A program made the translations under genes and the position numbers. Positions 33,433-41,341 of a DNA stretch of 64,000 bases are shown piece by piece. Below the pieces are notes generated by a model. The model was given only the letters and a program-made list of their open reading frames with translations. It ran no database searches and was not told the DNA's origin. Position 1 is the stretch's first letter; every line of letters starts with the position of its first letter. The DNA is from Methylophilus glucosoxydans (GTDB lineage Bacteria; Pseudomonadota; Gammaproteobacteria; Burkholderiales; Methylophilaceae): positions 186,001 to 250,000 of the forward strand of contig NZ_JBHTJW010000003.1 of assembly GCF_042676145.1 (NCBI RefSeq). Direction: 5' to 3'.

Positions 33433-36400
33433 ATGAGCCGTTTTTTTATTGATCGCCCCATTTTTGCCTGGGTGATTGCCATTTTGATTGTGTTGGCTGG
33501 CCTGATCGCCATCAAACAATTACCGATTGCCCAGTATCCTGATATTGCCCCGCCCGTGGTCAATATCGCCGCAACTTACCCTGGCGCCTCGGCCAAGGTG
33601 GTGGAAGAAACCGTGACCTCGATTATCGAGCGCGAGATGAATGGCATGCCGGGCCTGATGTATGTTTCTGCCACCAGCAATGTGGGCATGGCCTCCATCA
33701 GTGTCACTTTCCGTCAGGGCACCAATCCTGATCTGGCTGCCGTGGATGTGCAAAACCGCCTCAAAAGTGTCGAAGTGCGTTTGCCGGAAATCGTACGTCG
33801 CAGTGGCATCACGGTAGAAAAGTCTGCTGACAGCTTTCAGCTGATTGTATCGCTGACTTCGGAAGATAACCGCTACAGTGAAATTGATCTGGGCGAGCTG
33901 TCATCGGCCACGGTGATGCCTACGCTCAAGCGTGTGCAAGGCGTGGGTAAAGTACAATCGTTCAGCCCGGAATACGCCATGCGCATCTGGCCAGACCCGC
34001 AAAAAATGGCCGGTCTCAATGTGGGCGTGACCGAGATCGTGAATGCCTTGCGCAGCTACAATACCCGCCTGACCTTGGGGCAGGTGGGGGCCAGTGGTGT
34101 GCCGGACGGTGCGCCACTGAGTGTCTCACTCGAAGCCGAGGCTACGTTAAAAACGGTAGACGATTTTGCCAATGTGCCTATCCGCATGCAGGCAGATGGC
34201 TCGGCCCTGTTGATTAAAGATGTGGCGAAGGTTGAGCTGGGCAGCAGTGACTACACCTACAGTTCTAGGGTCAATGGCAAGAATGCCGCCGGGATGGCGA
34301 TTAAACTGGCGCCGGGTTCTAATGCGGTTGAAACCATCAAGCGGGTCAAGGTCGCGATGGAGCAGATGCAGCCGTATTTCCCGCCCAATGTCGCGTTTCA
34401 ACTTTCGTATGACTCTTCTGCATTCGTTTCGATTTCGATCAAAAAAGTGATCCAGACCTTGGTGGAGGCCATTGTGCTGGTATTCCTGGTCATGTACCTG
34501 TTCATGCAAAACCTGCGTGCGACGCTGATCCCGACCATTGTCGTGCCGATTGCCCTGATGGGGACGTTTGCCGTCATGTACTGGCTGGGCTACTCGATTA
34601 ATGTGCTGACCATGTTTGGCGTGGTGCTGGCGATTGGCATTCTGGTGGATGACGCCATTGTGGTGGTTGAAAACGTCGAGCGCCTGATTGTGGAGGAGGG
34701 CTTGTCCGCCTACGATGCCACGGTCAAAGCCATGTCGCAAATCAGTGGTGCCGTGGTCGGCATTACGGCGGTGTTGGTGTCGGTGTTTATCCCCATGGCC
34801 TTTTTCAGTGGCGCGGTGGGCAATATTTACCGCCAGTTTTCACTGGCTTTGTCGGTGTCTATCAGCTTCTCGGCCTTTTTGGCGCTCTCACTCACGCCGG
34901 CCTTGTGCGTGACGTTGCTACGCCACGAGACAGGCAACAAAGCGCGCTTTTTTGTCTGGTTTAACCGCAGCTTTCAGCGCATGACCGAGCGCTATACCCA
35001 CCTCACTGGCGGCTTGCTCAAAAAGCCGATGCGCTGGCTGGCCGTGTTTGCCTTGATTGTCGCGCTGGCTGGCTGGCTGCTGGTGCGTTTGCCAAATGCG
35101 TTTTTGCCCGAAGAAGACCAGGGTAACTTTATGGTCATGGTGTCGCTGCCACAAGGCGCGACGCTGGCAGAAACCGCCAAAGTGCTGGGCGATATGAGTG
35201 AGTATATTCAGGCACATGAGCCCGTTGATATTATCTTTGAGGTGAGCGGCTTTAGCTTTTATGGCACCAGCACCAATAGCGGTATGCTGTTTATCACGCT
35301 CAAAGACTGGGCAGAACGGCCAAACCCAGATCAACAGGTGCAGGCGATTGTAAACCGCGTCAACCAGAAGTTTTTTGGTCGCCCCAATTTAACTATTTTT
35401 GCCATGAATGCGCCGCCCTTGCCCGAGTTGGGCAGTTTTGGCGGCTTTGACCTGCGGCTGGTAGACCGTGCCAGCGTGGGTGTTGAGGTGCTGATGAAAG
35501 CGCGCGACCAGTTGCTGGCTGAGTCTGCCCAGCGGCCAGAGTTGGCCAATGTATTGTTTGCCGGCTTGTATGACACGCCAGTGGTTAACATGCAGCTAGA
35601 CCGCAGCAAAGCCAAGGCGCTGGGCGTGTCACTGGATGAAATCAACGACTCGCTGGCGACGCTGCTCGGCTCGAATTACCTGGGTGATTTTGTCTATGGT
35701 AACCAGGTGCGGCGCGTGATTGTGCAGGCCGATGGCAAACAGCGGCAAACGCTGGAAGATATCAAGAAAATCCGCCTCAAAGCGGCGGATGGCAGCCTGG
35801 TACCACTGGCTTCCATCATGACGCTGGACTGGGCCATGGGCACGCCGCAACGCACGCGCTTTAATGGTTTTCCGTCATTTAACATCAATGGCGGCCCCGC
35901 GCCCGGCTTTAGCAGTGGTGAAGCCATGCGCACCATGGAAACCCTGGTGAATGGCCTGGGCAAAGGCATAGGCTATGAATGGGCCGGGCAATCGCTGGAA
36001 GAGAAACAGTCGGGCAGCCAGGCCAGCCTGCTGTTTGGCTTGTCCATCCTGGTGGTGTTTCTGGTATTGGCCGCCTTGTACGAAAGCTGGGCGATTCCGT
36101 TTGCGGTCATGCTGGTGGTGCCGTTGGGCGTGCTAGGCGCCTTGCTGGGGGTGACCTTGCGTGAATTACCTAATGATATTTATTTCAAGGTCGGCCTGAT
36201 TGCAACCATCGGTCTGTCAGCCAAAAACGCCATTCTGATTGTGGAGTTTGCGCGTGAACACGTGTTGCAAGGCATGCCGCTGATGGAAGCGAGCTTGATG
36301 GCGGCCAAAGAGCGTCTGCGCCCGATTGTGATGACCTCGCTCGCCTTTGGCGTCGGCGTGATCCCGTTAGCATTTTCAACCGGTGCCGCCTCCGGTGCAC

Positions 36401-36543
36401 AAGTGGCCATCGGCACCAGCGTGCTCGGCGGCATCATTACCGCCACCTTGCTCGCCATCTTTTTCGTGCCGTTGTTTTTTATTGTCGTGGGCCGCTGGAT
36501 GAAACAACCAGTCTCACAGCAAAGGGTGTCTCATGAAGTTTAG
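33433..36543 (+). CDS. RND multidrug efflux pump (AcrB/MexB-like, HAE1 family)
   Basis: 1036 residues with 12 membrane segments and two large periplasmic loops. The opening MSRFFIDRPIFAWVIAI is typical of HAE1 pumps. The proton-relay aspartates are present in LVDDAIVVVENVER. It is expected to export hydrophobic drugs, solvents or bile-like compounds with proton import. It overlaps the next gene by 11 bases. Confidence 0.95.
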   Translation: MSRFFIDRPIFAWVIAILIVLAGLIAIKQLPIAQYPDIAPPVVNIAATYPGASAKVVEETVTSIIEREMNGMPGLMYVSATSNVGMASISVTFRQGTNPDLAAVDVQNRLKSVEVRLPEIVRRSGITVEKSADSFQLIVSLTSEDNRYSEIDLGELSSATVMPTLKRVQGVGKVQSFSPEYAMRIWPDPQKMAGLNVGVTEIVNALRSYNTRLTLGQVGASGVPDGAPLSVSLEAEATLKTVDDFANVPIRMQADGSALLIKDVAKVELGSSDYTYSSRVNGKNAAGMAIKLAPGSNAVETIKRVKVAMEQMQPYFPPNVAFQLSYDSSAFVSISIKKVIQTLVEAIVLVFLVMYLFMQNLRATLIPTIVVPIALMGTFAVMYWLGYSINVLTMFGVVLAIGILVDDAIVVVENVERLIVEEGLSAYDATVKAMSQISGAVVGITAVLVSVFIPMAFFSGAVGNIYRQFSLALSVSISFSAFLALSLTPALCVTLLRHETGNKARFFVWFNRSFQRMTERYTHLTGGLLKKPMRWLAVFALIVALAGWLLVRLPNAFLPEEDQGNFMVMVSLPQGATLAETAKVLGDMSEYIQAHEPVDIIFEVSGFSFYGTSTNSGMLFITLKDWAERPNPDQQVQAIVNRVNQKFFGRPNLTIFAMNAPPLPELGSFGGFDLRLVDRASVGVEVLMKARDQLLAESAQRPELANVLFAGLYDTPVVNMQLDRSKAKALGVSLDEINDSLATLLGSNYLGDFVYGNQVRRVIVQADGKQRQTLEDIKKIRLKAADGSLVPLASIMTLDWAMGTPQRTRFNGFPSFNINGGPAPGFSSGEAMRTMETLVNGLGKGIGYEWAGQSLEEKQSGSQASLLFGLSILVVFLVLAALYESWAIPFAVMLVVPLGVLGALLGVTLRELPNDIYFKVGLIATIGLSAKNAILIVEFAREHVLQGMPLMEASLMAAKERLRPIVMTSLAFGVGVIPLAFSTGAASGAQVAIGTSVLGGIITATLLAIFFVPLFFIVVGRWMKQPVSQQRVSHEV

Positions 36544-37915
36544 CCGTATTTCCATCATCCTTGCCGTGGCTTTCGCAATGGGCGGTTGCTCACTCGTGCC
36601 TGAGTATTTCAGGCCCGCCGCGCCAGTGCCTGAGGTTTATCCAGGTCAGCCAGCAAGTGACACCGTGAGCGAAGCGCCGCCACTCAGCTGGCAAAGCTAC
36701 TTTGCAGATGCTGATTTGCAGCGCCTGATTCAGGTCGGGCTGGCGCATAACCGTGACCTCAAAACCGCCGTGTTGCGCATGGATGAGGCCAAAGCCACCT
36801 ATGGCGTACAAAAGGCCGACCGCCTGCCAACCATACAGGGCAATCTCAATTACGACCGTAGCCGCACCGTGTTCAGCTCCAGCCAGGCGTTTGACGCCAA
36901 ATTGTTCCGGGTTGGTGTGGGTATTTCAGAATACGAAATTGACGTGTTTGGCCGGGTAAAAAGCCTGTCGCAAGCGGCGCTTGAGCAATACCTCGCCGTG
37001 GCCGAAAATCGCCAAGCCGTGCAGACCACGCTGATCACCGAGATTGCCACCCAATACGTCAATTTTTTAGCGATCAACGACCAGCTCAAGCTCGCCCAGC
37101 AAACGCTGGATGACCGTAAGCAAACCCTGCAACGCACCCAGCGCCGCTTTGAAGCCGGGTTGGATCAAGTGCTGGATGTGAAAGCCGCGCAAATTCAGGT
37201 CGAGCAAGTACAAGCGCAGCTCGCACAATGGCAGCGCCAGCTCGCCACTACGCAAAATGCTTTGTATCTGCTACTGGGCGAAACCTCACACCGCACGCCA
37301 CTGCCAGTCAAGCCGCTCGCCGCCTTGAAACTGGCCGACGTCACGCCAGGTTTGCCCTCCAGCCTACTAACCAGACGGGCCGATATTCGTGCTGCCGAGC
37401 ATCAGCTCAAATCCGCCAACGCCAATATCGGCGCTGCCAGAGCCGCGTTTTATCCACGCCTGCAACTCACCACCAATGTCGGTTTGGTCAATTCAGACTT
37501 CTCCAAATTGTTCTCGGATACAGGCAGCAACTACTGGGCCTTCAGCCCGCAACTGGTGCTCCCGATCTTTAACTACGGCCGCAACAAAGCCAACCTCAAC
37601 CTGGCCCAAGCCCGCCAGCATATCGAGGTCGTCAATTACGAAAAAACCATCCAGACCGCGTTTAAAGAAGTGATGGATGTGCTTAGTACACGCACAGTGA
37701 TTGCCGAAGAGTTTGCCGCCAGAGAACGTTTGCGAGAGCTGGAGAGCAGTCGCTTGCAACTGGTGAAACGCAAGCTTGATCAGGGACTGGTGACTTATTT
37801 AGAGTTGCTTGATGCACAACGCAGCGTGTTGGACGCGCAGTCGCAAGCCGTGCAGATTCAACAGCAGGCGTTGCAGAATCAGGTAGGGTTGTATAAGGCG
37901 CTGGGGGGGAGTTAG
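36533..37915 (+). CDS. RND efflux outer-membrane channel lipoprotein (OprM/NodT family)
   Basis: 460 residues. The signal peptide ends in the lipobox MGGCSLVP, and two outer-membrane efflux repeats follow (about residues 60-250 and 270-455; APPLSWQSYFADADLQRLI opening). It completes the tripartite pump. Translation is probably coupled to the pump gene through the 11-base overlap. No terminator is seen after it; AT-richer accessory DNA begins here. Confidence 0.93.
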   Translation: MKFSRISIILAVAFAMGGCSLVPEYFRPAAPVPEVYPGQPASDTVSEAPPLSWQSYFADADLQRLIQVGLAHNRDLKTAVLRMDEAKATYGVQKADRLPTIQGNLNYDRSRTVFSSSQAFDAKLFRVGVGISEYEIDVFGRVKSLSQAALEQYLAVAENRQAVQTTLITEIATQYVNFLAINDQLKLAQQTLDDRKQTLQRTQRRFEAGLDQVLDVKAAQIQVEQVQAQLAQWQRQLATTQNALYLLLGETSHRTPLPVKPLAALKLADVTPGLPSSLLTRRADIRAAEHQLKSANANIGAARAAFYPRLQLTTNVGLVNSDFSKLFSDTGSNYWAFSPQLVLPIFNYGRNKANLNLAQARQHIEVVNYEKTIQTAFKEVMDVLSTRTVIAEEFAARERLRELESSRLQLVKRKLDQGLVTYLELLDAQRSVLDAQSQAVQIQQQALQNQVGLYKALGGS

Positions 37916-37934
37916 ATTTTCACAAAAAGCGTGA

Positions 37935-37963
37935 TTGACGGGTTTAGGTTTGTATTTTAGGAT
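37935..37963 (+). promoter_or_regulatory. Candidate housekeeping promoter, repeat copy A
   Basis: TTGACG, a 17-base spacer and TAGGAT. The surrounding 30 bases (ATTGACG ... GTTTGTATTTTAG) recur at exactly 1,000 bases downstream (38935-38963). It would drive the gene at 38090. Confidence 0.55.
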
Positions 37964-38089
37964 GGACTAAAGTTTAAAAAAACCTGAAAATATTAAATAA
38001 AGTCCTTAGGCATTTAATTGACATTGCATCAATGAAGGAGTGTGTTGCTTCATTTAGGAATGTCTACTATAAATTAGGCATTGGCTAGT

Positions 38090-38677
38090 ATGACCATAGA
38101 CCCACAGATATCAGCTGCATTAATTGCTGGCTTTGCCACTATAGCCGCAGTTGTTGTTACATGGTGGCTTAATGAAAGGAAGAATTATAAAAAGTCTTCA
38201 GTAGAACAGGAAACAGTAGAATCAGATTCAATATTGCCGCTTGCCAAAAAGACCGACTCTGTAAGTCCTAAAGTTGAGGCCAGTAAAGATCAGCTGGTTG
38301 AGCTCACGTTAGCTAGTATTTCCAAGATTACCGTCAAGGAAATTATAGAATCAATTAACTCAGCGCCGCCTTTTCAGAAGGAATTGATTGCAAAGCAATA
38401 TAACGGCATTGTTGTTAGGTGGATTGGCCATTTGAAAGAGGCAATGGAAGACCCACGCGACAAAGAAAGTGTTCGGGTAAGTTTAACCATTAACCAAGGC
38501 ACCTATATTGGTGACTCATTCTGGTTCACTGAAAAAATGGCGAACTTCCCTGAGGTCCGCACTTTAAAAAGAGGGAGTGCAGTCAGAGTCATTGGTCAAA
38601 TCTTGGATGCTAGTGGTCCTGGGTTGTGTGTAGACTTGAAACCTATTGCCATTGAAGTAATGGAGAACCATGGCTAA
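38090..38677 (+). CDS. Membrane-anchored hypothetical protein with probable OB-like domain
   Basis: 195 residues from the ATG at 38090 (a TTG three codons earlier is possible). Residues 6-27 form one membrane segment (AALIAGFATIAAVVVTWWL), followed by a charged linker of about 50 residues. The C-terminal domain pattern (YNGIVVRWIGHL ... RGSAVRVIGQILDASGPGL) looks like a small beta-barrel of the OB type; this is a pattern judgement, not a family match. Codon use is AT-richer than the flanking efflux genes. Neighbours are orphan accessory genes, so no function can be assigned. Confidence 0.65.
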   Translation: MTIDPQISAALIAGFATIAAVVVTWWLNERKNYKKSSVEQETVESDSILPLAKKTDSVSPKVEASKDQLVELTLASISKITVKEIIESINSAPPFQKELIAKQYNGIVVRWIGHLKEAMEDPRDKESVRVSLTINQGTYIGDSFWFTEKMANFPEVRTLKRGSAVRVIGQILDASGPGLCVDLKPIAIEVMENHG

Positions 38678-38743
38678 CAATCACTTCACTCTCGCCCGAA
38701 AGCTTTCCAATGCTATGCACGAAATGGCTAAAGTAACCAGCTC

Positions 38744-38771
38744 GTAGGGCGTACCCGCTTGCGGTACGCCG
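38744..38771. repeat. REP-like palindrome, copy 1
   Basis: The element contains GGCGTACC-CGCTTGC-GGTACGCC, a perfect 8-base inverted repeat. A near-identical 28-base copy, differing at two positions, occurs at 39566-39593. Both begin GTAGGGCG and end TACGCCG, resembling the dispersed GTAGGGCGG...-type extragenic palindromes of many proteobacteria. Confidence 0.7.
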
Positions 38772-38934
38772 AGCACATTAATTATCAATCATAAATTCAA
38801 CTTGAACAGCATTTTGATCTTTTCTAATCCAATTCCATTTGCTGTGTGCAGTGCGTAAAGCGTTATCCCTATCCCTTAACTAATCAGTTTTTCTCACGGT
38901 TCAATTTGCATTCCTGCATCGCTCAAGCTATTTA

Positions 38935-38963
38935 TTGACGCGATTAAGTTTGTATTTTAGTAT
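38935..38963 (+). promoter_or_regulatory. Candidate housekeeping promoter, repeat copy B
   Basis: TTGACG, a 17-base spacer and TAGTAT, within a 30-base segment repeated from 37935-37963. It lies about 100 bases before the DUF2726 gene. Confidence 0.55.
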
Positions 38964-39066
38964 CGCAAAAATTTAACAAATGTTGATGATTGTTAAATTC
39001 AAATTTCCCCAATAAACCCGAGCAGCAATTAAATGGGTAATAGCTTAAAAAAACAGGAGAATCAAA

Positions 39067-39555
39067 ATGATGAGTTTTGCCTTTTTACTGTTAGTTTTGG
39101 TGGCGATTATCGCTATTGTTGGATGGTTGAAAACAACGTTTCAAGTTAATTCAAATGGGCATGATATTTGGCCTTTTTATGCAAAAAGGCCGCTTTCACA
39201 ACCAGAGCAAATTTTATATTTCCGCCTGATTGAGGCGCTCCCAGACCACATCATTTTGGCTCAGGTCCAACTCTCCAGATTTTTAGGTGTTAAGAAAGGC
39301 CACAATTATCAATCATGGTCTAATCGTATTAATCGCATGAGTGCAGATTTTGTTATCTGCAAAAAAGATGCGTCTGTTGTTGCTGTGATTGAATTGGACG
39401 ACAGTACACATCAGAAACTGGATAGACAAATTGCGGACAGTAAAAAAGATAAAGCATTAACAGCTGCAGCAATAAAAGTCGTGCGTTGGCAAGCTAAAGC
39501 AATACCAGACCTTTCAGAGATTAAAGCCACATTTTTTACTCAACTAACGCTATAA
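39067..39555 (+). CDS. DUF2726 protein with N-terminal membrane segment
   Basis: 162 residues, preceded by ACAGGAGA. Residues 2-22 are hydrophobic (FAFLLLVLVAIIAIVGWL). The rest matches the DUF2726 pattern: PLSQPEQILYFRLIEALPD, a central FVICKKDASVVAVIELDD, then HQ ... DSKKDKAL. The D ... ELDD ... K layout recalls the restriction-endonuclease-like nuclease fold, but catalysis is unproven. It stands alone in the accessory patch with its own promoter copy. Confidence 0.75.
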   Translation: MMSFAFLLLVLVAIIAIVGWLKTTFQVNSNGHDIWPFYAKRPLSQPEQILYFRLIEALPDHIILAQVQLSRFLGVKKGHNYQSWSNRINRMSADFVICKKDASVVAVIELDDSTHQKLDRQIADSKKDKALTAAAIKVVRWQAKAIPDLSEIKATFFTQLTL

Positions 39556-39565
39556 AGCAGCATTG

Positions 39566-39593
39566 GTAGGGCGGACCCGCTTGCGTTACGCCG
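39566..39593. repeat. REP-like palindrome, copy 2
   Basis: It starts GTAGGGCGGACCCGCTTG and ends GCGTTACGCCG. It differs from the copy at 38744-38771 at two positions, so the palindrome is less perfect. It begins 10 bases after the DUF2726 stop. Confidence 0.65.
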
Positions 39594-39661
39594 TATTAAT
39601 CGCAAGCCATTGAAACGAAATTATTTGAGATTTAATGTGGAGTGGTTATACTAATGTAACC

Positions 39662-40081
39662 ATGAATGTTGTCTTTGATACATCGGTCTTAATTGCTGCC
39701 GTGCGGTCCAAGCACGGTGCAAGTTATGCGCTTGTATCATCTTTGCCCAGTACGCAATTTCAAATTTGCTTGTCGGTGGCGCTTTATGTCGAGTGGCAAG
39801 CGGTAATTACGCGCCAAGAGCATCTGCCACCTAATCAAAGTTCAGATAATGCGTTGGCATTTTTGCGGTATTTAGCTTCCATTGCGCATTTGCAGGATAT
39901 TTACTATTTGTGGCGCCCGCAGTTGCGAGATCCTAATGATGATATGGTGCTGGAGCTTGCTGTAGCGTCGCAGGCCCGTTATATCGTGACCCACAACATA
40001 CGTGATTTTCAAAACCTTCAATTTGATGTGCAAGCCATCACCCCCAGTGACTTTTTAAAGTTATTAAGGAGCCAGCCATGA
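39662..40081 (+). CDS. PIN-domain toxin (COG1569-type putative ribonuclease)
   Basis: 139 residues from the ATG at 39662; nine upstream codons are open but less likely. PIN acidic residues are visible: the first Asp in VVFDTSVLIAAV, Glu in YVEWQAV, and DPNDDMVLELA and THNIRDF at the C-terminal half. PIN toxins cleave RNA. The stop overlaps the start of the RHH gene (ATGA), so the toxin comes first, the reverse of the usual antitoxin-toxin order. Confidence 0.8.
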   Translation: MNVVFDTSVLIAAVRSKHGASYALVSSLPSTQFQICLSVALYVEWQAVITRQEHLPPNQSSDNALAFLRYLASIAHLQDIYYLWRPQLRDPNDDMVLELAVASQARYIVTHNIRDFQNLQFDVQAITPSDFLKLLRSQP

Positions 40082-40323
40082 GTGCTTTAACCATTCGTAT
40101 TCCCGAGTCTTTACATCAAAACCTCAAAGCATTGGCTGAGCGTGAAGGCATTTCGGCTAATCAGTTTATTGCAAGTGCCGTAGCTGAAAAAATGGCCAGT
40201 GTGCTTACACTCAACTATTTAAAATCAGAAGCGACGCAGGCAAAACGCGGTGATTTTGAAGCTTTTTTGGATGCTGTTCCCGACGTACCGGTGGCCGTTG
40301 AAACAGATCAGCTGGATTATTAG
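40078..40323 (+). CDS. Ribbon-helix-helix antitoxin partner of the PIN toxin
   Basis: 81 residues. The N-terminal RHH/HicB-like motif (LTIRIPESLHQNLKALAERE, GISANQFIASAVAEKM) should bind DNA as a dimer, and the C-terminal tail would neutralise the toxin. It overlaps the PIN gene by 4 bases and is followed 3 bases later by the remnant of a brnT gene. Confidence 0.82.
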   Translation: MSALTIRIPESLHQNLKALAEREGISANQFIASAVAEKMASVLTLNYLKSEATQAKRGDFEAFLDAVPDVPVAVETDQLDY

Positions 40324-40326
40324 CTG

Positions 40327-40446
40327 ATGATCGGATTGATCAACGGCAAGCATTGGTCTGCCGTGATTACTTACCGAGGATTCAATGTCAGGCTTATTTC
40401 TGTTCGTCGCTCACGTACCGAGGAGGTAGCACTTTATGAAAGTTAA
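40327..40446 (+). pseudogene. 3' remnant of a BrnT-type toxin gene
   Basis: The 39-codon frame ends in a segment that matches the C-terminal half of BrnT toxins (ITYRGFNVRLISVRRSRTEE, then VALYES). The N-terminal half is missing: the frame upstream is the RHH antitoxin, separated by its stop codon. The stop overlaps brnA by 11 bases, as in intact brnTA operons. It is therefore a truncated toxin that probably has no activity. Confidence 0.7.
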
Positions 40447-40711
40447 AGATTTTGAACAGCAGTTTGATGAAGGCTCTGATATCACTGCTTCTCTGGATTT
40501 ATCAAAAGCAACACGCATCATGCAAGCACAAAAACGGGTGAATGTCGATTTCCCCACATGGATGATTGAGTCTCTTGACCGAGAAGCTCTGCGACTGGGT
40601 GTGACCAGGCATCAATTATTAAAGTATGGCTTGCTGAGCGTCTTGAGAAGTCTGCTTAAGTCCAGCTTGCGTTATGACTCTCGGGGGCAGAGCGAAGTAT
40701 TCCACATTTAG
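40436..40711 (+). pseudogene. BrnA-like antitoxin with C-terminal frameshift
   Basis: The 91-codon frame keeps the BrnA core (ATRIMQAQKRVNVDFPTWM, then IESLDREALRLGVTR). After VTR (about 40609) the normal ending SIIKVWLAERLEKSA is found in the +2-shifted frame (stop at 40657-40659), while the open frame runs on with unrelated residues to 40711. One lost base in a CAA codon explains this. It could still bind DNA, since the shift lies in the last RHH helix, but it is likely impaired. Confidence 0.75.
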
Positions 40712-40830
40712 TGTATGTCATCCATGAGCGAGAACATTTTTGTGCGCGTGCAAAAATGGGGTATTCATTAGCTGTCAAACTACCTCACCCTACAGACTAA
40801 ACAATATTGTTCCACGGCAAAAATATAGAT

Positions 40831-41253
40831 ATGAAGTCACTTTTGCTCAAAGTAATCCGCTTTTATCAACGCTTCATTTCTCCGTACAAGGGTTTTTGTT
40901 GCTCGTATCGCTATCACACCGGGCATGCGAGCTGTTCTGTGCTTGGCTTGCGTGCAGTCCAACGATATGGCGTCATTGATGGCTTTATTATTCTGAGAAA
41001 GCGACTGTACCTATGTGGCGTATCTAGTCGGCGGTACTCCCCTCCGAAGCTTAGGCCGCATCGGAGCCAGCGCGGCGACTGTGATATAGGATGCGACTCA
41101 CCCTGCGACATGGGGTGTAAGATGCCAAATCTTAAATCCTGTCCTATTTTTGAAGCCTTTAACTGCGCAGATGCATGTAGCTGTGATTGGCCTGCACGCG
41201 ACAAAAAAGACAAAAATAATGATGAGGAAGTTTATCTGCCTCCAAAACGTTGA
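40831..41253 (+). CDS. YidD-family membrane protein insertion factor with a cysteine-rich C-terminal extension
   Basis: 140 residues from the ATG at 40831 (MKSLLLKVIRFYQRFISPY). The first 65 residues follow the YidD pattern, including the cysteines of FCCSYRYHTGHASCS and the GVIDGFIILRKRLYLCG end. About 75 extra residues follow with eight or more cysteines (CDIGCDSPCDMGCK, then CPIFEAF, CADACSCDW) and a charged end. Standard YidD is about 70-85 residues and sits between rnpA and yidC; this one is isolated in an accessory patch. YidD assists insertion of inner-membrane proteins; the role of the tail is unknown. Confidence 0.78.
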   Translation: MKSLLLKVIRFYQRFISPYKGFCCSYRYHTGHASCSVLGLRAVQRYGVIDGFIILRKRLYLCGVSSRRYSPPKLRPHRSQRGDCDIGCDSPCDMGCKMPNLKSCPIFEAFNCADACSCDWPARDKKDKNNDEEVYLPPKR

Positions 41254-41341
41254 AGGCGCGCCTGTGCGTCAAACAACTTAGTCTAATCCCGCATTTGCAG
41301 GTACTATCTGCCCTCTACCATTCAAGAAGTGTCGTTTCCTC

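Larger units (their letters stand above)
38678..39066. other. 389-base AT-rich intergenic stretch with REP-like element and promoter copy
   Basis: No frame of credible length or start is present. The stretch contains a REP-like palindrome (38744-38771) and the second copy of the TTGACG-N17-TAGTAT promoter (38935-38963) ahead of the DUF2726 gene. The rest shows nothing I can identify. Confidence 0.6.

Noticed and set aside
38744..39593. CRISPR array
   Set aside because: There are only two palindromic copies about 820 bases apart with a gene between them; no regular spacers and no cas genes.
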